NCBI GenBank assembly: GCA_013335425.1
Contig: JAAXVQ010000142.1
Location: 1-6,001, forward strand
Source of the DNA: Candidatus Firestoneibacteriota bacterium
Lineage (GTDB): Bacteria; Oederibacteriota; JAAXVQ01
Direction: 5' to 3'
Length of the DNA: 6,001 nucleotides
Part shown: positions 1 through 4,866 of the stretch, in pieces
Numbering within the stretch: the stretch's first letter is position 1
Layout of the letters: each line of letters opens with the position of its first letter
The notes under the pieces: model-generated
What the model saw: the letters and a program-made list of their open reading frames with translations, nothing else
What the model was told of the DNA's origin: nothing
Databases searched by the model: none
Position numbers and translations under genes: made by a program

Positions 1-273
1 GTGGGTGTCAATTTCTTTTTTGACAGCGGCAATGTCGCGCCGAATCGTTCCCGAGACCGGGTCGGGGTTCCCAGCTATGACACGAGATCCGAGCTGCTGG
101 CAGCGACCTTTTCAGATTATTTCACAGACTTTCGGTCGGCGTTGGGCGTAGGTTTGGAATATTTTTTACCCATCGGTCCGGCCAGACTGGATTTTGCGCT
201 GAATCCCGGCGCATCGGGCGCCCGTAAGGAGGCGCCCTATGCGCTTCACTTCACCATCGGGATGGTGTTTTAA
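1..273 (+). CDS. Omp85-family outer-membrane barrel (BamA/TamA type), C-terminal fragment
   Basis: Only the last 90 codons and the TAA stop are in the window; the gene starts upstream, so the GTG at position 1 is probably just an internal codon. The fragment shows the final strands of an Omp85 barrel: FFFDSGNV near the left edge (the usual FxDxGxV strand), then GVGLEYFLPIGPARLDFAL (the usual GxGLRYxTPxGPxRLD block), and a last strand YALHFTIGMVF. The C-terminal Phe is the usual outer-membrane assembly signal. Members of this family fold and insert other beta-barrels into the outer membrane (BamA) or act with TamB (TamA). The POTRA domains and the loop-6 RGF motif that could separate the two lie outside the window. 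It is convergent with the phospholipase gene, with 16 bp between the two stops. The family call is firm; the subfamily is open. Confidence 0.88.
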   Translation: MGVNFFFDSGNVAPNRSRDRVGVPSYDTRSELLAATFSDYFTDFRSALGVGLEYFLPIGPARLDFALNPGASGARKEAPYALHFTIGMVF

Positions 274-289
274 AGGGGGAGGCGGGGCG

Positions 290-1357
290 TTACTGTTCCT
301 TGTAATCATAGAGCTCAAACCCGAGCACCACGCGCTGGGAAAAAACCTGATAGGTTGCCAGGTCGGGTCCATAGCCGCGGTGCCATTGCAGGGAAATCGG
401 CAGCCATTTTCTGACCCGGAAGGTAAAGCTCAGGTCGCTGGTAATGTTCGGGGCGGTGGTCCCGGTCCGGATCGTTTCGGTCAAGCGGTAATGCGCATTT
501 TGCACCATGAACTTCAACCGGAAACCGTCATAGTCCGAGCGTTTGGGCTGGTGCGTCACGTCTTCCCAAAAAACATTTTCCTCTTTCCAACCCGCGCCGA
601 ACCCTTGTTTATCCAAAAACGCCAGCCATTGCGTCGAGATGGTCAGGTTGGATTTATCGAAATTGGGATTGTAATTGAAGATTTGCCCATGCAGTTGGGT
701 GCGGGGCAAATCCAAGTATTTTTTCTCAGTGACCGTGTCCAGCCAAGGCAGTTTGAACATATAACTTGCCCCCCAGAGGGTATAGTCCCAGCCGCGGCTG
801 ATGAGATCCTGGGGGTGTTCTCTCGATGCCAGGTACTCTTCCCGGGAATTGATGCTTTGTCCGTTGGAATCGTGGAAATATCCCAGCGTCGCGGTCAAGG
901 GCAGGTCGAAACAGCGGTTGAAATCAAAGAAAAGGCCGGGGTTTTGCTCGCGGGAAATGATGGGGGAAGAAGAGCGTGTCATGTAAAAGTCATAGATCCC
1001 GGTATAAGCCACATACAACCCGGACTTATAACCGATAAAAGCCGAGTTGGTATCGGCGCCGCAGGCCACAAACGGCAGGAAAGGATATTTGATCGAGACT
1101 TTAAAATGACCGTAGGGATCGTCTACGAGCACCCAACCGAAAAACGAGGGCTCATAACCCGAGACGGCCGGAAAAAAGTCATTGGAGACGGGGGCAGATA
1201 CCTCCGCAGTGACCGCCGGGCGGACAAAAGCCAGCATGCCCAACAGGGATACGGCCATAAACCACCTGTGGGAAAACTCTCTAAGGCAGCCGCCGGCTTT
1301 TGACGGGAAAATAGTCTCCCGCAAAAGTCGGCGGAGCTGAGGTGCTTTGGCTGCCAT
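290..1357 (-). CDS. pldA: Outer-membrane phospholipase A (OMPLA/PldA) homologue with altered triad
   Basis: 355 aa, versus 289 for the E. coli precursor. OMPLA is a calcium-dependent, dimeric 12-strand barrel that hydrolyses phospholipids misplaced in the outer leaflet. The family signature is visible: YKSGLYVAYTG (109-120), SSPIISREQNPGLFFDFN (130-147), the catalytic HDSNG (His162, Ser164), SRGWD (187-191) and a C-terminal GYGPDLATYQVFSQRVVLGF. By alignment, Asp191 (codon GAC) takes the place of catalytic Asn156 in E. coli SRSWN. The His-to-Asn/Asp distance is 29 residues instead of 14, so about 15 residues are inserted in the loop that carries the calcium ligands in E. coli. A hydrophobic signal lies at about 33-51 (cleavage near VTA/EV) after an unusually long n-region. 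The chosen ATG has AGAAAGGTG upstream. ATG at 1258 (codon 34) is an alternative, but it would leave a signal without positive charge. Family assignment is strong; activity is uncertain. Confidence 0.9.
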   Translation of the reverse strand: MAAKAPQLRRLLRETIFPSKAGGCLREFSHRWFMAVSLLGMLAFVRPAVTAEVSAPVSNDFFPAVSGYEPSFFGWVLVDDPYGHFKVSIKYPFLPFVACGADTNSAFIGYKSGLYVAYTGIYDFYMTRSSSPIISREQNPGLFFDFNRCFDLPLTATLGYFHDSNGQSINSREEYLASREHPQDLISRGWDYTLWGASYMFKLPWLDTVTEKKYLDLPRTQLHGQIFNYNPNFDKSNLTISTQWLAFLDKQGFGAGWKEENVFWEDVTHQPKRSDYDGFRLKFMVQNAHYRLTETIRTGTTAPNITSDLSFTFRVRKWLPISLQWHRGYGPDLATYQVFSQRVVLGFELYDYKEQ

Positions 1358-1478
1358 GAGTGTTCACCTTTCTGAAAGTTGAGCCGCCGCGTGGGGCCTC
1401 CAGGGGTGGTCGGTTGGGTTACGGCAGCGGAATGGTTTATTGCCCAAGAGCGAGCTGTTTTAGACAAATTCCCGCGGG

Positions 1479-1643
1479 TCAATGGCGCTTATCGTGCCCA
1501 TGCCCCTCAAAACCACGGCCGCCATCATGGTGCCTACCCCCGCCGCCACCGCCATTATTTTCAACATCCATATGCCGGGGATACCTTCCCCAGATGCATC
1601 CTGTGAGCAGCACCATCAGAGCCAAGAGCATTAATTTTTTCAT
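1479..1643 (-). CDS. Small Gly/His-rich lipoprotein (54 aa)
   Basis: Easily missed because it is only 54 codons. It begins MKKLMLLALMVLLTGC, a textbook lipoprotein signal peptide with lipobox LTGC and lipidation at Cys16. Residue +2 is Ile rather than Asp, which under the E. coli Lol rule points to the outer membrane. The mature 39 residues contain a run of six Gly (31-36) and six His (24, 38, 39, 48, 50, 54), with several Arg and Asp, ending GHGHDKRH. Such a tail is probably disordered and could bind metal, but that is inference. AGAGGG lies 4 nt before the ATG. It sits between the 308-aa barrel gene (126 bp upstream) and the phospholipase (121 bp downstream), on the same strand. I do not recognise a named family. 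The lipobox and ribosome site make it convincing as a real gene. Confidence 0.78.
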   Translation of the reverse strand: MKKLMLLALMVLLTGCIWGRYPRHMDVENNGGGGGGRHHDGGRGFEGHGHDKRH

Positions 1644-1647
1644 GCGG

Positions 1648-1653
1648 CCCTCT
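1648..1653 (-). promoter_or_regulatory. Ribosome binding site of the 54-aa lipoprotein gene
   Basis: AGAGGG on the - strand, 4 nt before ATG at 1643. It supports translation of a gene that is otherwise too short to be called by length. Confidence 0.6.
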
Positions 1654-1706
1654 TTTCGGTCGTAAATAATTTTGAAATTATGGCTTTTCGTTTAATGTCT
1701 GAATAT

Positions 1707-1756
1707 TCCGTTGCCCGCCATCTTGGATATTAAATTTTCAGAAAGCGGGCAACGGA
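1707..1756. repeat. Perfect 12-bp inverted repeat, 26-nt loop
   Basis: TCCGTTGCCCGC (1707-1718) is exactly complementary to GCGGGCAACGGA (1745-1756). It lies in the 126-bp gap between the 308-aa barrel stop and the 54-aa lipoprotein start. The arms are GC-rich and the loop AT-rich. No T-run follows on the - strand, so it is not a classical intrinsic terminator. It could be a factor-dependent terminator, an mRNA 3' stabiliser, an attenuator or a remnant of a palindromic repeat element. The remaining sequence of this gap shows no clear promoter. Confidence 0.7.
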
Positions 1757-1769
1757 TATTTCGTCGTGT

Positions 1770-2696
1770 TTACTGTGCGGGTGTTTCGGTTTCGTTTTTG
1801 GGATTGGGCCCGCCCATCGAGAATTGCAGACTGACGCCGCCGAGCACGCGCCAGTCGCCGCGCGGCAAAACTTCCGGTCGGTCGGAACGCCGTTCCAAGG
1901 GAAGTTCCAGCCCTAGTTTGGCCTTGAAAGGCAGGGCTAAAAACTGAAATCCGGGTACAAAGGATAACGTCGTTCCCGGGCTGCTTTCCAAATCGGAACC
2001 GTTAAACTGGGCTGGGCCGTATTTGGTTCCCAAAAGTTCGGCGTTGAAGGATACGAGGTCGGACCCCAGGGGAAACTCCAGGCCCAAGGCCCAATAGGTT
2101 GCGTTGCCCGGTCTGAAAGTCGTTTCGGAAATGTTTTGGTGGGTAACGGGATCCGTGGTGGTGTTGTGTTGGCCGCTGAATTGATAACCCAAATTGCCGT
2201 GCAAACGCACCATGATCAAATCTATGTCCGCCGCTACAAACGGCGTCAGGTTCAGACCATTGTCCAAATCGTGGGAAACGTATCCGGTGGGGAAGAGCGT
2301 ATTAAGACCGATGGCGAAATTAAAAAACGGCAATTGAATAAAATTGCTTTTCAACAGAAACTCGGTGTTTTCCCACCCGGTTGAGTTTTGGTCCTGAATT
2401 AATGCATTGTAATTATTGCGCACCATGCCATAAGGGACGGTAACCTGGGCTTCAAGGGCGGAGATGCCCAAACGTATAAAAACCGGAATATCCAAATACG
2501 TTTGGTTGAAGGTTGAACCGATCCCGGGGTTTTCAAGTCGAGTGTAGGCATAATCGAAATTAGCGCCTATTTCCACGCCGCCTTTTCCGGTAACATTGGC
2601 CGCTTGTTCAAAAGCCAGGGGCTCCGCACCGGCGAACCCCGACCAGATGCATAAACATATTGCCGATAATAAGGCTTTTCTGATCCCCATAAACAT
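1770..2696 (-). CDS. Outer-membrane beta-barrel, phenol-MetA-degradation-like family
   Basis: 308 aa from the chosen ATG. The open frame continues 29 codons further upstream, but GAGGTG sits 6 nt before this ATG and a signal peptide begins immediately: MFMGIRKALL followed by a hydrophobic stretch, cleavage near AGA/EP (about residue 24). ATG at codon 3 is a close alternative. The mature part shows alternating-residue amphipathic strands separated by Asn/Gly/Asp-rich turns: GGVEIGANFDYAYTR near the start, FNFAIGLNTLFPTG in the middle, ATYWALGLEFPLG and VLGGVSLQFSM at the end. This pattern resembles the putative MetA-pathway-of-phenol-degradation barrel family (PF13557), which is thought to transport small hydrophobic molecules. 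The substrate here is unknown, and no aromatic catabolic genes are nearby. Unlike many barrels it does not end on the last strand: about 14 polar residues (GGPNPKNETETPAQ) follow. Confidence 0.72.
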   Translation of the reverse strand: MFMGIRKALLSAICLCIWSGFAGAEPLAFEQAANVTGKGGVEIGANFDYAYTRLENPGIGSTFNQTYLDIPVFIRLGISALEAQVTVPYGMVRNNYNALIQDQNSTGWENTEFLLKSNFIQLPFFNFAIGLNTLFPTGYVSHDLDNGLNLTPFVAADIDLIMVRLHGNLGYQFSGQHNTTTDPVTHQNISETTFRPGNATYWALGLEFPLGSDLVSFNAELLGTKYGPAQFNGSDLESSPGTTLSFVPGFQFLALPFKAKLGLELPLERRSDRPEVLPRGDWRVLGGVSLQFSMGGPNPKNETETPAQ

Positions 2697-2702
2697 AATA
2701 CT

Positions 2703-2708
2703 CACCTC
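2703..2708 (-). promoter_or_regulatory. Ribosome binding site deciding the start of the 308-aa barrel
   Basis: GAGGTG on the - strand (within AAAAGAGGTGAG), 6 nt before ATG at 2696. The upstream in-frame codons to 2783 lack a comparable site and do not encode a signal peptide. Confidence 0.75.
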
Positions 2709-2783
2709 TTTTAAATTTTTCCAAAGCCTATAATCTTCGGCGAGCGCGGAAGAAACGGACCCCGCTCTTGTCATGCAATCCAA

Positions 2784-3305
2784 CTAAAAGCCGATACCCA
2801 CCGACAACCCGCTCGGGTATCCGACCCGAAGCAGCAGTGCCGGATATTGGCCGTCGTTAAAGTAGAAACGGGCGCCGGCGGCCAAACCCGGCCAAATGAA
2901 AAGTGTCTGATCATCACCGTTGGCCCGCCGGGAAAACCAATCCTGAACGGCTACGCCGCCTTCACCGAAAAGCGACCAGCGGCGGGTAAGGAAAAAATTC
3001 CATTGCAACATGATCGGAATCACCATGCCTGTGACGGCATAATCGGATGAAGGCCAATTTAAGAAATCGACGCCCAGGCTCAACATGACATTGTTGTTGA
3101 GGGAAGGCACGAAACCCTGCGAAATGACGGGCAAGCCGATGCGTATTCCTCCACCCAGGTCGTTCGTTCCTAAAACACCATGCAACTCGGTCTCCATTTG
3201 GTTGAGATGTTCTCCGGGTTGTTCCGTGATCCATTCTGAAGCCAAGGCCGGAACGGTGGCTGAAAGCAAAAATCCCAAACACGCTCCGATAAAAGATTTT
3301 TTCAT
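2784..3305 (-). CDS. Small predicted outer-membrane beta-barrel protein (173 aa)
   Basis: The frame is open far upstream, but the start is fixed by AAGGAGG 5 nt before ATG at 3305 and by the signal peptide MKKSFIGACLGFLLSATVPALA (cleavage after about residue 22 or 23). The mature 150 residues show alternating hydrophobic strands with Gly/Asn turns: GGGIRIGLPV (51-60), NNVMLSLGVDFL (71-82), PIMLQWNFFLTRRWSLFGEGGVAV (97-120), GLAAGARFYFN (140-150), and a last strand LSVGIGF ending in Phe, the usual barrel assembly signal. Size and strand content suit an 8-strand barrel. No specific family is recognised. PagL (a lipid A deacylase) and OmpW/OmpA-type barrels have similar dimensions, but I see no PagL-like His-Ser catalytic pattern that I would defend. 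It lies 55 bp downstream of the 73-aa membrane protein gene and 87 bp upstream of the 308-aa barrel start, on the same strand. Confidence 0.75.
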   Translation of the reverse strand: MKKSFIGACLGFLLSATVPALASEWITEQPGEHLNQMETELHGVLGTNDLGGGIRIGLPVISQGFVPSLNNNVMLSLGVDFLNWPSSDYAVTGMVIPIMLQWNFFLTRRWSLFGEGGVAVQDWFSRRANGDDQTLFIWPGLAAGARFYFNDGQYPALLLRVGYPSGLSVGIGF

Positions 3306-3310
3306 GATTG

Positions 3311-3317
3311 CCTCCTT
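3311..3317 (-). promoter_or_regulatory. Ribosome binding site deciding the start of the 173-aa barrel
   Basis: AAGGAGG on the - strand, 5 nt before ATG at 3305. A near-consensus site directly before a signal peptide rules out the 72-codon upstream extension of the open frame, which overlaps the preceding gene. Confidence 0.85.
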
Positions 3318-3360
3318 AAGACTAAGGGCGGGCAGGCGGTGGGCTGTTACAGCGGGGTGG

Positions 3361-3582
3361 TTAACCGCTGTTTTTTCTGTAAAGCAACAGCAGACCGCCG
3401 ATGACAATCGCGCCCACACCCGCCCAGGTCGGTACCAGCACCGTTTGTTTATCGTTGACCACCAAATCAACGGGGCCCAAAGACGCTTTGTGGGAAGCTT
3501 TGATATAGGTGAAACCACCATAGGCCAAACCTAAAATGCCGGCGATGATCAGCAAAATTCCAGTTACTTTCACAATGTTCAT
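3361..3582 (-). CDS. Small two-helix inner-membrane protein (73 aa)
   Basis: AAGGAGG lies 6 nt before the ATG. Helix 1 spans about residues 5-23 (VKVTGILLIIAGILGLAYG), helix 2 about 53-68 (WAGVGAIVIGGLLLLY). Between them is a soluble segment of about 28 residues with the pattern SHKASLGPVDLVVNDKQTV. From memory, the motif set YGGFxYxKxxHxAxLGPxxL...KQTVxxPxWAGVGAIVxGG recurs in small conserved membrane proteins of Proteobacteria and other diderms that lack a known function; I cannot confirm a Pfam number. A short positively charged tail (RKNSG) follows helix 2. It lies 44 bp downstream of the 48-aa lmo0937-type gene and is probably cotranscribed with it. The genomic company (YqjD/YqjE-, lmo0937- and BON-type genes) suggests a stress-linked envelope role. 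Gene reality is strong; function is unknown. Confidence 0.82.
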   Translation of the reverse strand: MNIVKVTGILLIIAGILGLAYGGFTYIKASHKASLGPVDLVVNDKQTVLVPTWAGVGAIVIGGLLLLYRKNSG

Positions 3583-3626
3583 TTAACGCCTCCTTAAAAA
3601 AACGGGCGGGTCTGCCGGCAGAGCCA

Positions 3627-3773
3627 TTACAACCGGCGGCCTTGAATAATGCGGAACAAAAGCACGACCACGGCCACCACCAAAAGAATGTGAATGAAGC
3701 CGCCCAAGGTATAGGAAGTGATCAATCCCAGCAACCAAAGGGCGAGTAGAACGATAACCAGTGTGATCAACAT
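3627..3773 (-). CDS. lmo0937-family small membrane protein (48 aa)
   Basis: The gene is much shorter than its open frame. AAGGAGG sits 6 nt before ATG at 3773, and the 48-codon product matches the lmo0937/DUF5670-type pattern closely: MLITLVIVLLALWLLGL as a first hydrophobic helix, then SYTLGGFIHILLVVAVVVLLF as the second, with the typical LGGFIHILLV core (23-32), and a basic end RIIQGRRL. Members are tiny two-helix inner-membrane proteins of unknown function, common in environmental diderms and some Firmicutes, often near other stress-type small genes. It sits 61 bp downstream of the YqjD-like gene and 44 bp upstream of the 73-aa protein gene. It aligns without gaps with the first 48 residues of the 74-aa protein at 4581-4805 (Leu12-Trp13, Gly24, His28, Leu30-Leu31-Val32 shared). 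Confidence 0.85.
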   Translation of the reverse strand: MLITLVIVLLALWLLGLITSYTLGGFIHILLVVAVVVLLFRIIQGRRL

Positions 3774-3779
3774 TTGGTA

Positions 3780-3786
3780 CCTCCTT
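3780..3786 (-). promoter_or_regulatory. Ribosome binding site deciding the start of the 48-aa gene
   Basis: AAGGAGG on the - strand, 6 nt before ATG at 3773. It marks the 48-codon frame as the real gene, rather than the overlapping 82-codon open frame in another phase (3583-3831). Confidence 0.85.
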
Positions 3787-3834
3787 GCGAACGTTTTTTT
3801 CGTAATCGGTACTGCTGTTTTTTAGAGGCAAAAC

Positions 3835-4032
3835 CTATTTCCGGTGACGCAAAGCAGTCCAGCCTGCGCCGATCAATAGTCCCGCCCCAGCGGCTATGGC
3901 CAAAGCCGTAAATGGTTTTTTTTGAATGTAGGCCGTTAAATGGTGCTGATACTCTTCCGCTTTCTTCTTCATGATGTCGATTTGTTCTTCGACATTTTCC
4001 TGGAAATTTTCACTTTTCTTAGTGGGCGTCAT
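3835..4032 (-). CDS. YqjD/ElaB-like (DUF883-type) tail-anchored membrane protein (65 aa)
   Basis: 65 aa from ATG at 4032, chosen because GGAGG lies about 9 nt upstream; the frame stays open 34 codons further with no comparable site. Residues 1-37 are charged, helical and likely coiled-coil (SENFQENVEEQIDIMKKKAE). Then comes YIQKKPFTALAIAAGAGLLIGAGW, the hallmark of the DUF883 C-terminus (family pattern YVxxxPxxAlxiAagvGfllG), and a basic end RHRK. E. coli YqjD and ElaB are anchored in the inner membrane by this C-terminal helix and bind ribosomes in stationary phase; whether this shorter protein does so is unknown. It follows the YqjE-like gene by 31 bp, mirroring the yqjD-yqjE pairing in E. 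coli though in the opposite gene order. The call is strong at family level. Confidence 0.84.
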   Translation of the reverse strand: MTPTKKSENFQENVEEQIDIMKKKAEEYQHHLTAYIQKKPFTALAIAAGAGLLIGAGWTALRHRK

Positions 4033-4041
4033 AATTTTTTT

Positions 4042-4048
4042 CCTCCTC
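4042..4048 (-). promoter_or_regulatory. Ribosome binding site deciding the start of the YqjD-like gene
   Basis: A purine-rich GAGGAGGA stretch on the - strand, 9 nt before ATG at 4032 and separated from it by an A-rich run. The slightly long spacing is still within the usual range. Confidence 0.65.
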
Positions 4049-4063
4049 CCCTGAATAGTGCCG

Positions 4064-4387
4064 TTATTTTTTGCCAAGCTGCAACCAAATCGCAGAAACC
4101 AATACGAGCACCCCGCCACCCAAGGCGCAGGCAAATCCCCGGGGGACGATCGTAATATCGATGACCGTAAAGATTAAACCGATGGTTATAAAAATTATTC
4201 CGGCCACCAACGTGAGATAAAGAGCCGTCAGACACAACAAACGCCTTAAAAGCTTTTCCGCTTGTTTTTGCATAAGATCTTCCGCCAATTGCAGCAGCGG
4301 CCCGGCCCCTGCCACGGCGCCGACCAGGCGGTAAACCCAACCCCACACACCGGACAAGTGCTTGAAAGCGGACTGTGTCGTTGCCAT
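4064..4387 (-). CDS. YqjE / phage-holin-X-like (DUF1469-type) membrane protein (107 aa)
   Basis: 107 aa with AAGGAG 6 nt before the ATG. An N-terminal amphipathic region (1-45) carries LLQLAEDLMQKQAEKLLRRL. Two membrane helices follow, about 51-76 (LCLTALYLTLVAGIIFITIGL) and 85-103 (FACALGGGVLVLVSAIWLQL), and a short basic end LGKK. This architecture fits the YqjE/Holin-X family (PF07332). Despite the holin label, chromosomal members next to YqjD-type genes are not phage lysis genes; they are small inner-membrane proteins of unknown function. The neighbouring YqjD-like gene 31 bp downstream supports the YqjE reading and argues against a prophage. The 193 bp upstream contain two inverted repeats and possibly its own promoter. 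The family call is good; the mechanism is unknown. Confidence 0.78.
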   Translation of the reverse strand: MATTQSAFKHLSGVWGWVYRLVGAVAGAGPLLQLAEDLMQKQAEKLLRRLLCLTALYLTLVAGIIFITIGLIFTVIDITIVPRGFACALGGGVLVLVSAIWLQLGKK

Positions 4388-4413
4388 AAGTGCTCCTTGG
4401 ACGCTTTAGTACG

Positions 4414-4436
4414 CCGGAATCTATAACCCATTCCGG
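4414..4436. promoter_or_regulatory. Perfect inverted repeat over a -10-like box, upstream of the YqjE-like gene
   Basis: CCGGAAT (4414-4420) and ATTCCGG (4430-4436) are perfect 7-bp arms around a 9-nt spacer. On the - strand the spacer contains TTATAG/TATAGA, similar to a -10 element, about 35 nt before the start at 4387. A second, imperfect palindrome (AACCC...GGGGTT, 4426-4446) overlaps it. The arrangement looks like an operator for a dimeric regulator. No good -35 box at the right distance is visible, so this is a candidate only. Confidence 0.45.
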
Positions 4437-4545
4437 ATTGGGGTTCGTTCTTTTAAGGCGACGGAGAAAACTTCCTTAAGGGTATCCGTTTAAAAGCTCA
4501 AACTCGGGTAAACACCCTTTCTGATTTTTAGACACTCGGGCAAGC

Positions 4546-4577
4546 GGGACGGCCCTAGTATTTCTCACGGCCGTCCC
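4546..4577. terminator. Hairpin between the 74-aa gene and the YqjE-like gene
   Basis: GGGACGGCC (4546-4554) pairs perfectly with GGCCGTCCC (4569-4577) around a 14-nt loop. It begins 4 nt beyond the stop of the 74-aa gene in the - strand direction, where a terminator is expected. No U-tract follows, so it would be a factor-dependent terminator or a 3'-end stabiliser. The rest of 4388-4580 holds the inverted repeat at 4414-4436 and no gene that I can see. Confidence 0.5.
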
Positions 4578-4580
4578 CGT

Positions 4581-4805
4581 TCACCCGTGGATTTTTAAAG
4601 AAAGCATAAAGACTTTGCTGCTGTTTGCTTTCCGCCGCGATACCGGTAAAAGGCGGCGCGACTTTTTACGTGCAAGTAGTGTTTTCGTGATCACCATACC
4701 CATGCCGAACACCAACAGCAGGTGGACCAATATTCCGGCAGGGTGGGCGAACACCAGGGCGGCTGCCCAGAGCGTGACGAACAAAACTGCAACAGTCCAG
4801 ATCAT
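4581..4805 (-). CDS. lmo0937-like small membrane protein with basic C-terminal extension (74 aa)
   Basis: AGGAGGT lies 6 nt before ATG at 4805. Residues 1-48 form two hydrophobic helices and align without gaps with the 48-aa lmo0937-type protein encoded at 3627-3773: Met1, Leu12-Trp13, Gly24, His28 and Leu30-Leu31-Val32 coincide, although the rest has diverged (for example VFAHPAGILVHLLLVFGMG for SYTLGGFIHILLVVAVV). Unlike typical members it continues for 26 residues beyond the family's usual end. Residues 41-74 carry eleven Lys/Arg (ARKKSRRLLPVSRRK), presumably cytoplasmic and able to contact phospholipid headgroups or nucleic acid; that is inference. It is 61 bp downstream of the triple-BON gene and probably cotranscribed with it. 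A hairpin follows its stop. It is a likely paralogue of the 48-aa protein; the function is unknown. Confidence 0.74.
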   Translation of the reverse strand: MIWTVAVLFVTLWAAALVFAHPAGILVHLLLVFGMGMVITKTLLARKKSRRLLPVSRRKANSSKVFMLSLKIHG

Positions 4806-4866
4806 GGAAGGACCTCCTGGGCAGCCGGCTGTTCCGACTGCAGTGGTTCTGGTGGCGTAGCCTAAC

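Noticed and set aside
239..1303. Long + strand open frame of 354 codons opposite the phospholipase gene
   Set aside because: The - strand carries the OMPLA motifs HDSNG and SRGWD plus a signal peptide and ribosome site. The + frame has no recognisable domain, lacks a credible start context and overlaps the Omp85 gene end; it is an antisense shadow.
1770..2696. Role in phenol degradation suggested by the family name
   Set aside because: The family label reflects one characterised context. No ring-cleavage or other aromatic catabolism genes are in the window, so substrate assignment would be unsupported.
3085..3534. + strand open frame of 149 codons
   Set aside because: It lies antisense to the 173-aa barrel gene and the 73-aa membrane gene, both well supported by ribosome sites and protein features, and has no recognisable fold or ribosome site.
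3611..3622. 12-bp palindrome TCTGCCGGCAGA just downstream of the 48-aa gene, and CAGCCGGCTG at 4822-4831
   Set aside because: They are perfect but short and loopless, so they form poor hairpins. No partner copies or regulatory context are visible, and palindromes of 10-12 bp arise by chance.
3583..3831. 82-codon - strand frame
   Set aside because: It is in another phase over the 48-aa lmo0937-type gene, which has the near-consensus ribosome site and a family-matching protein.
4064..4387. Phage holin, implying a prophage or lysis cassette
   Set aside because: The family name includes holin, but there is no endolysin, spanin or phage structural gene nearby. The YqjD-like neighbour points to the chromosomal YqjE-type role.
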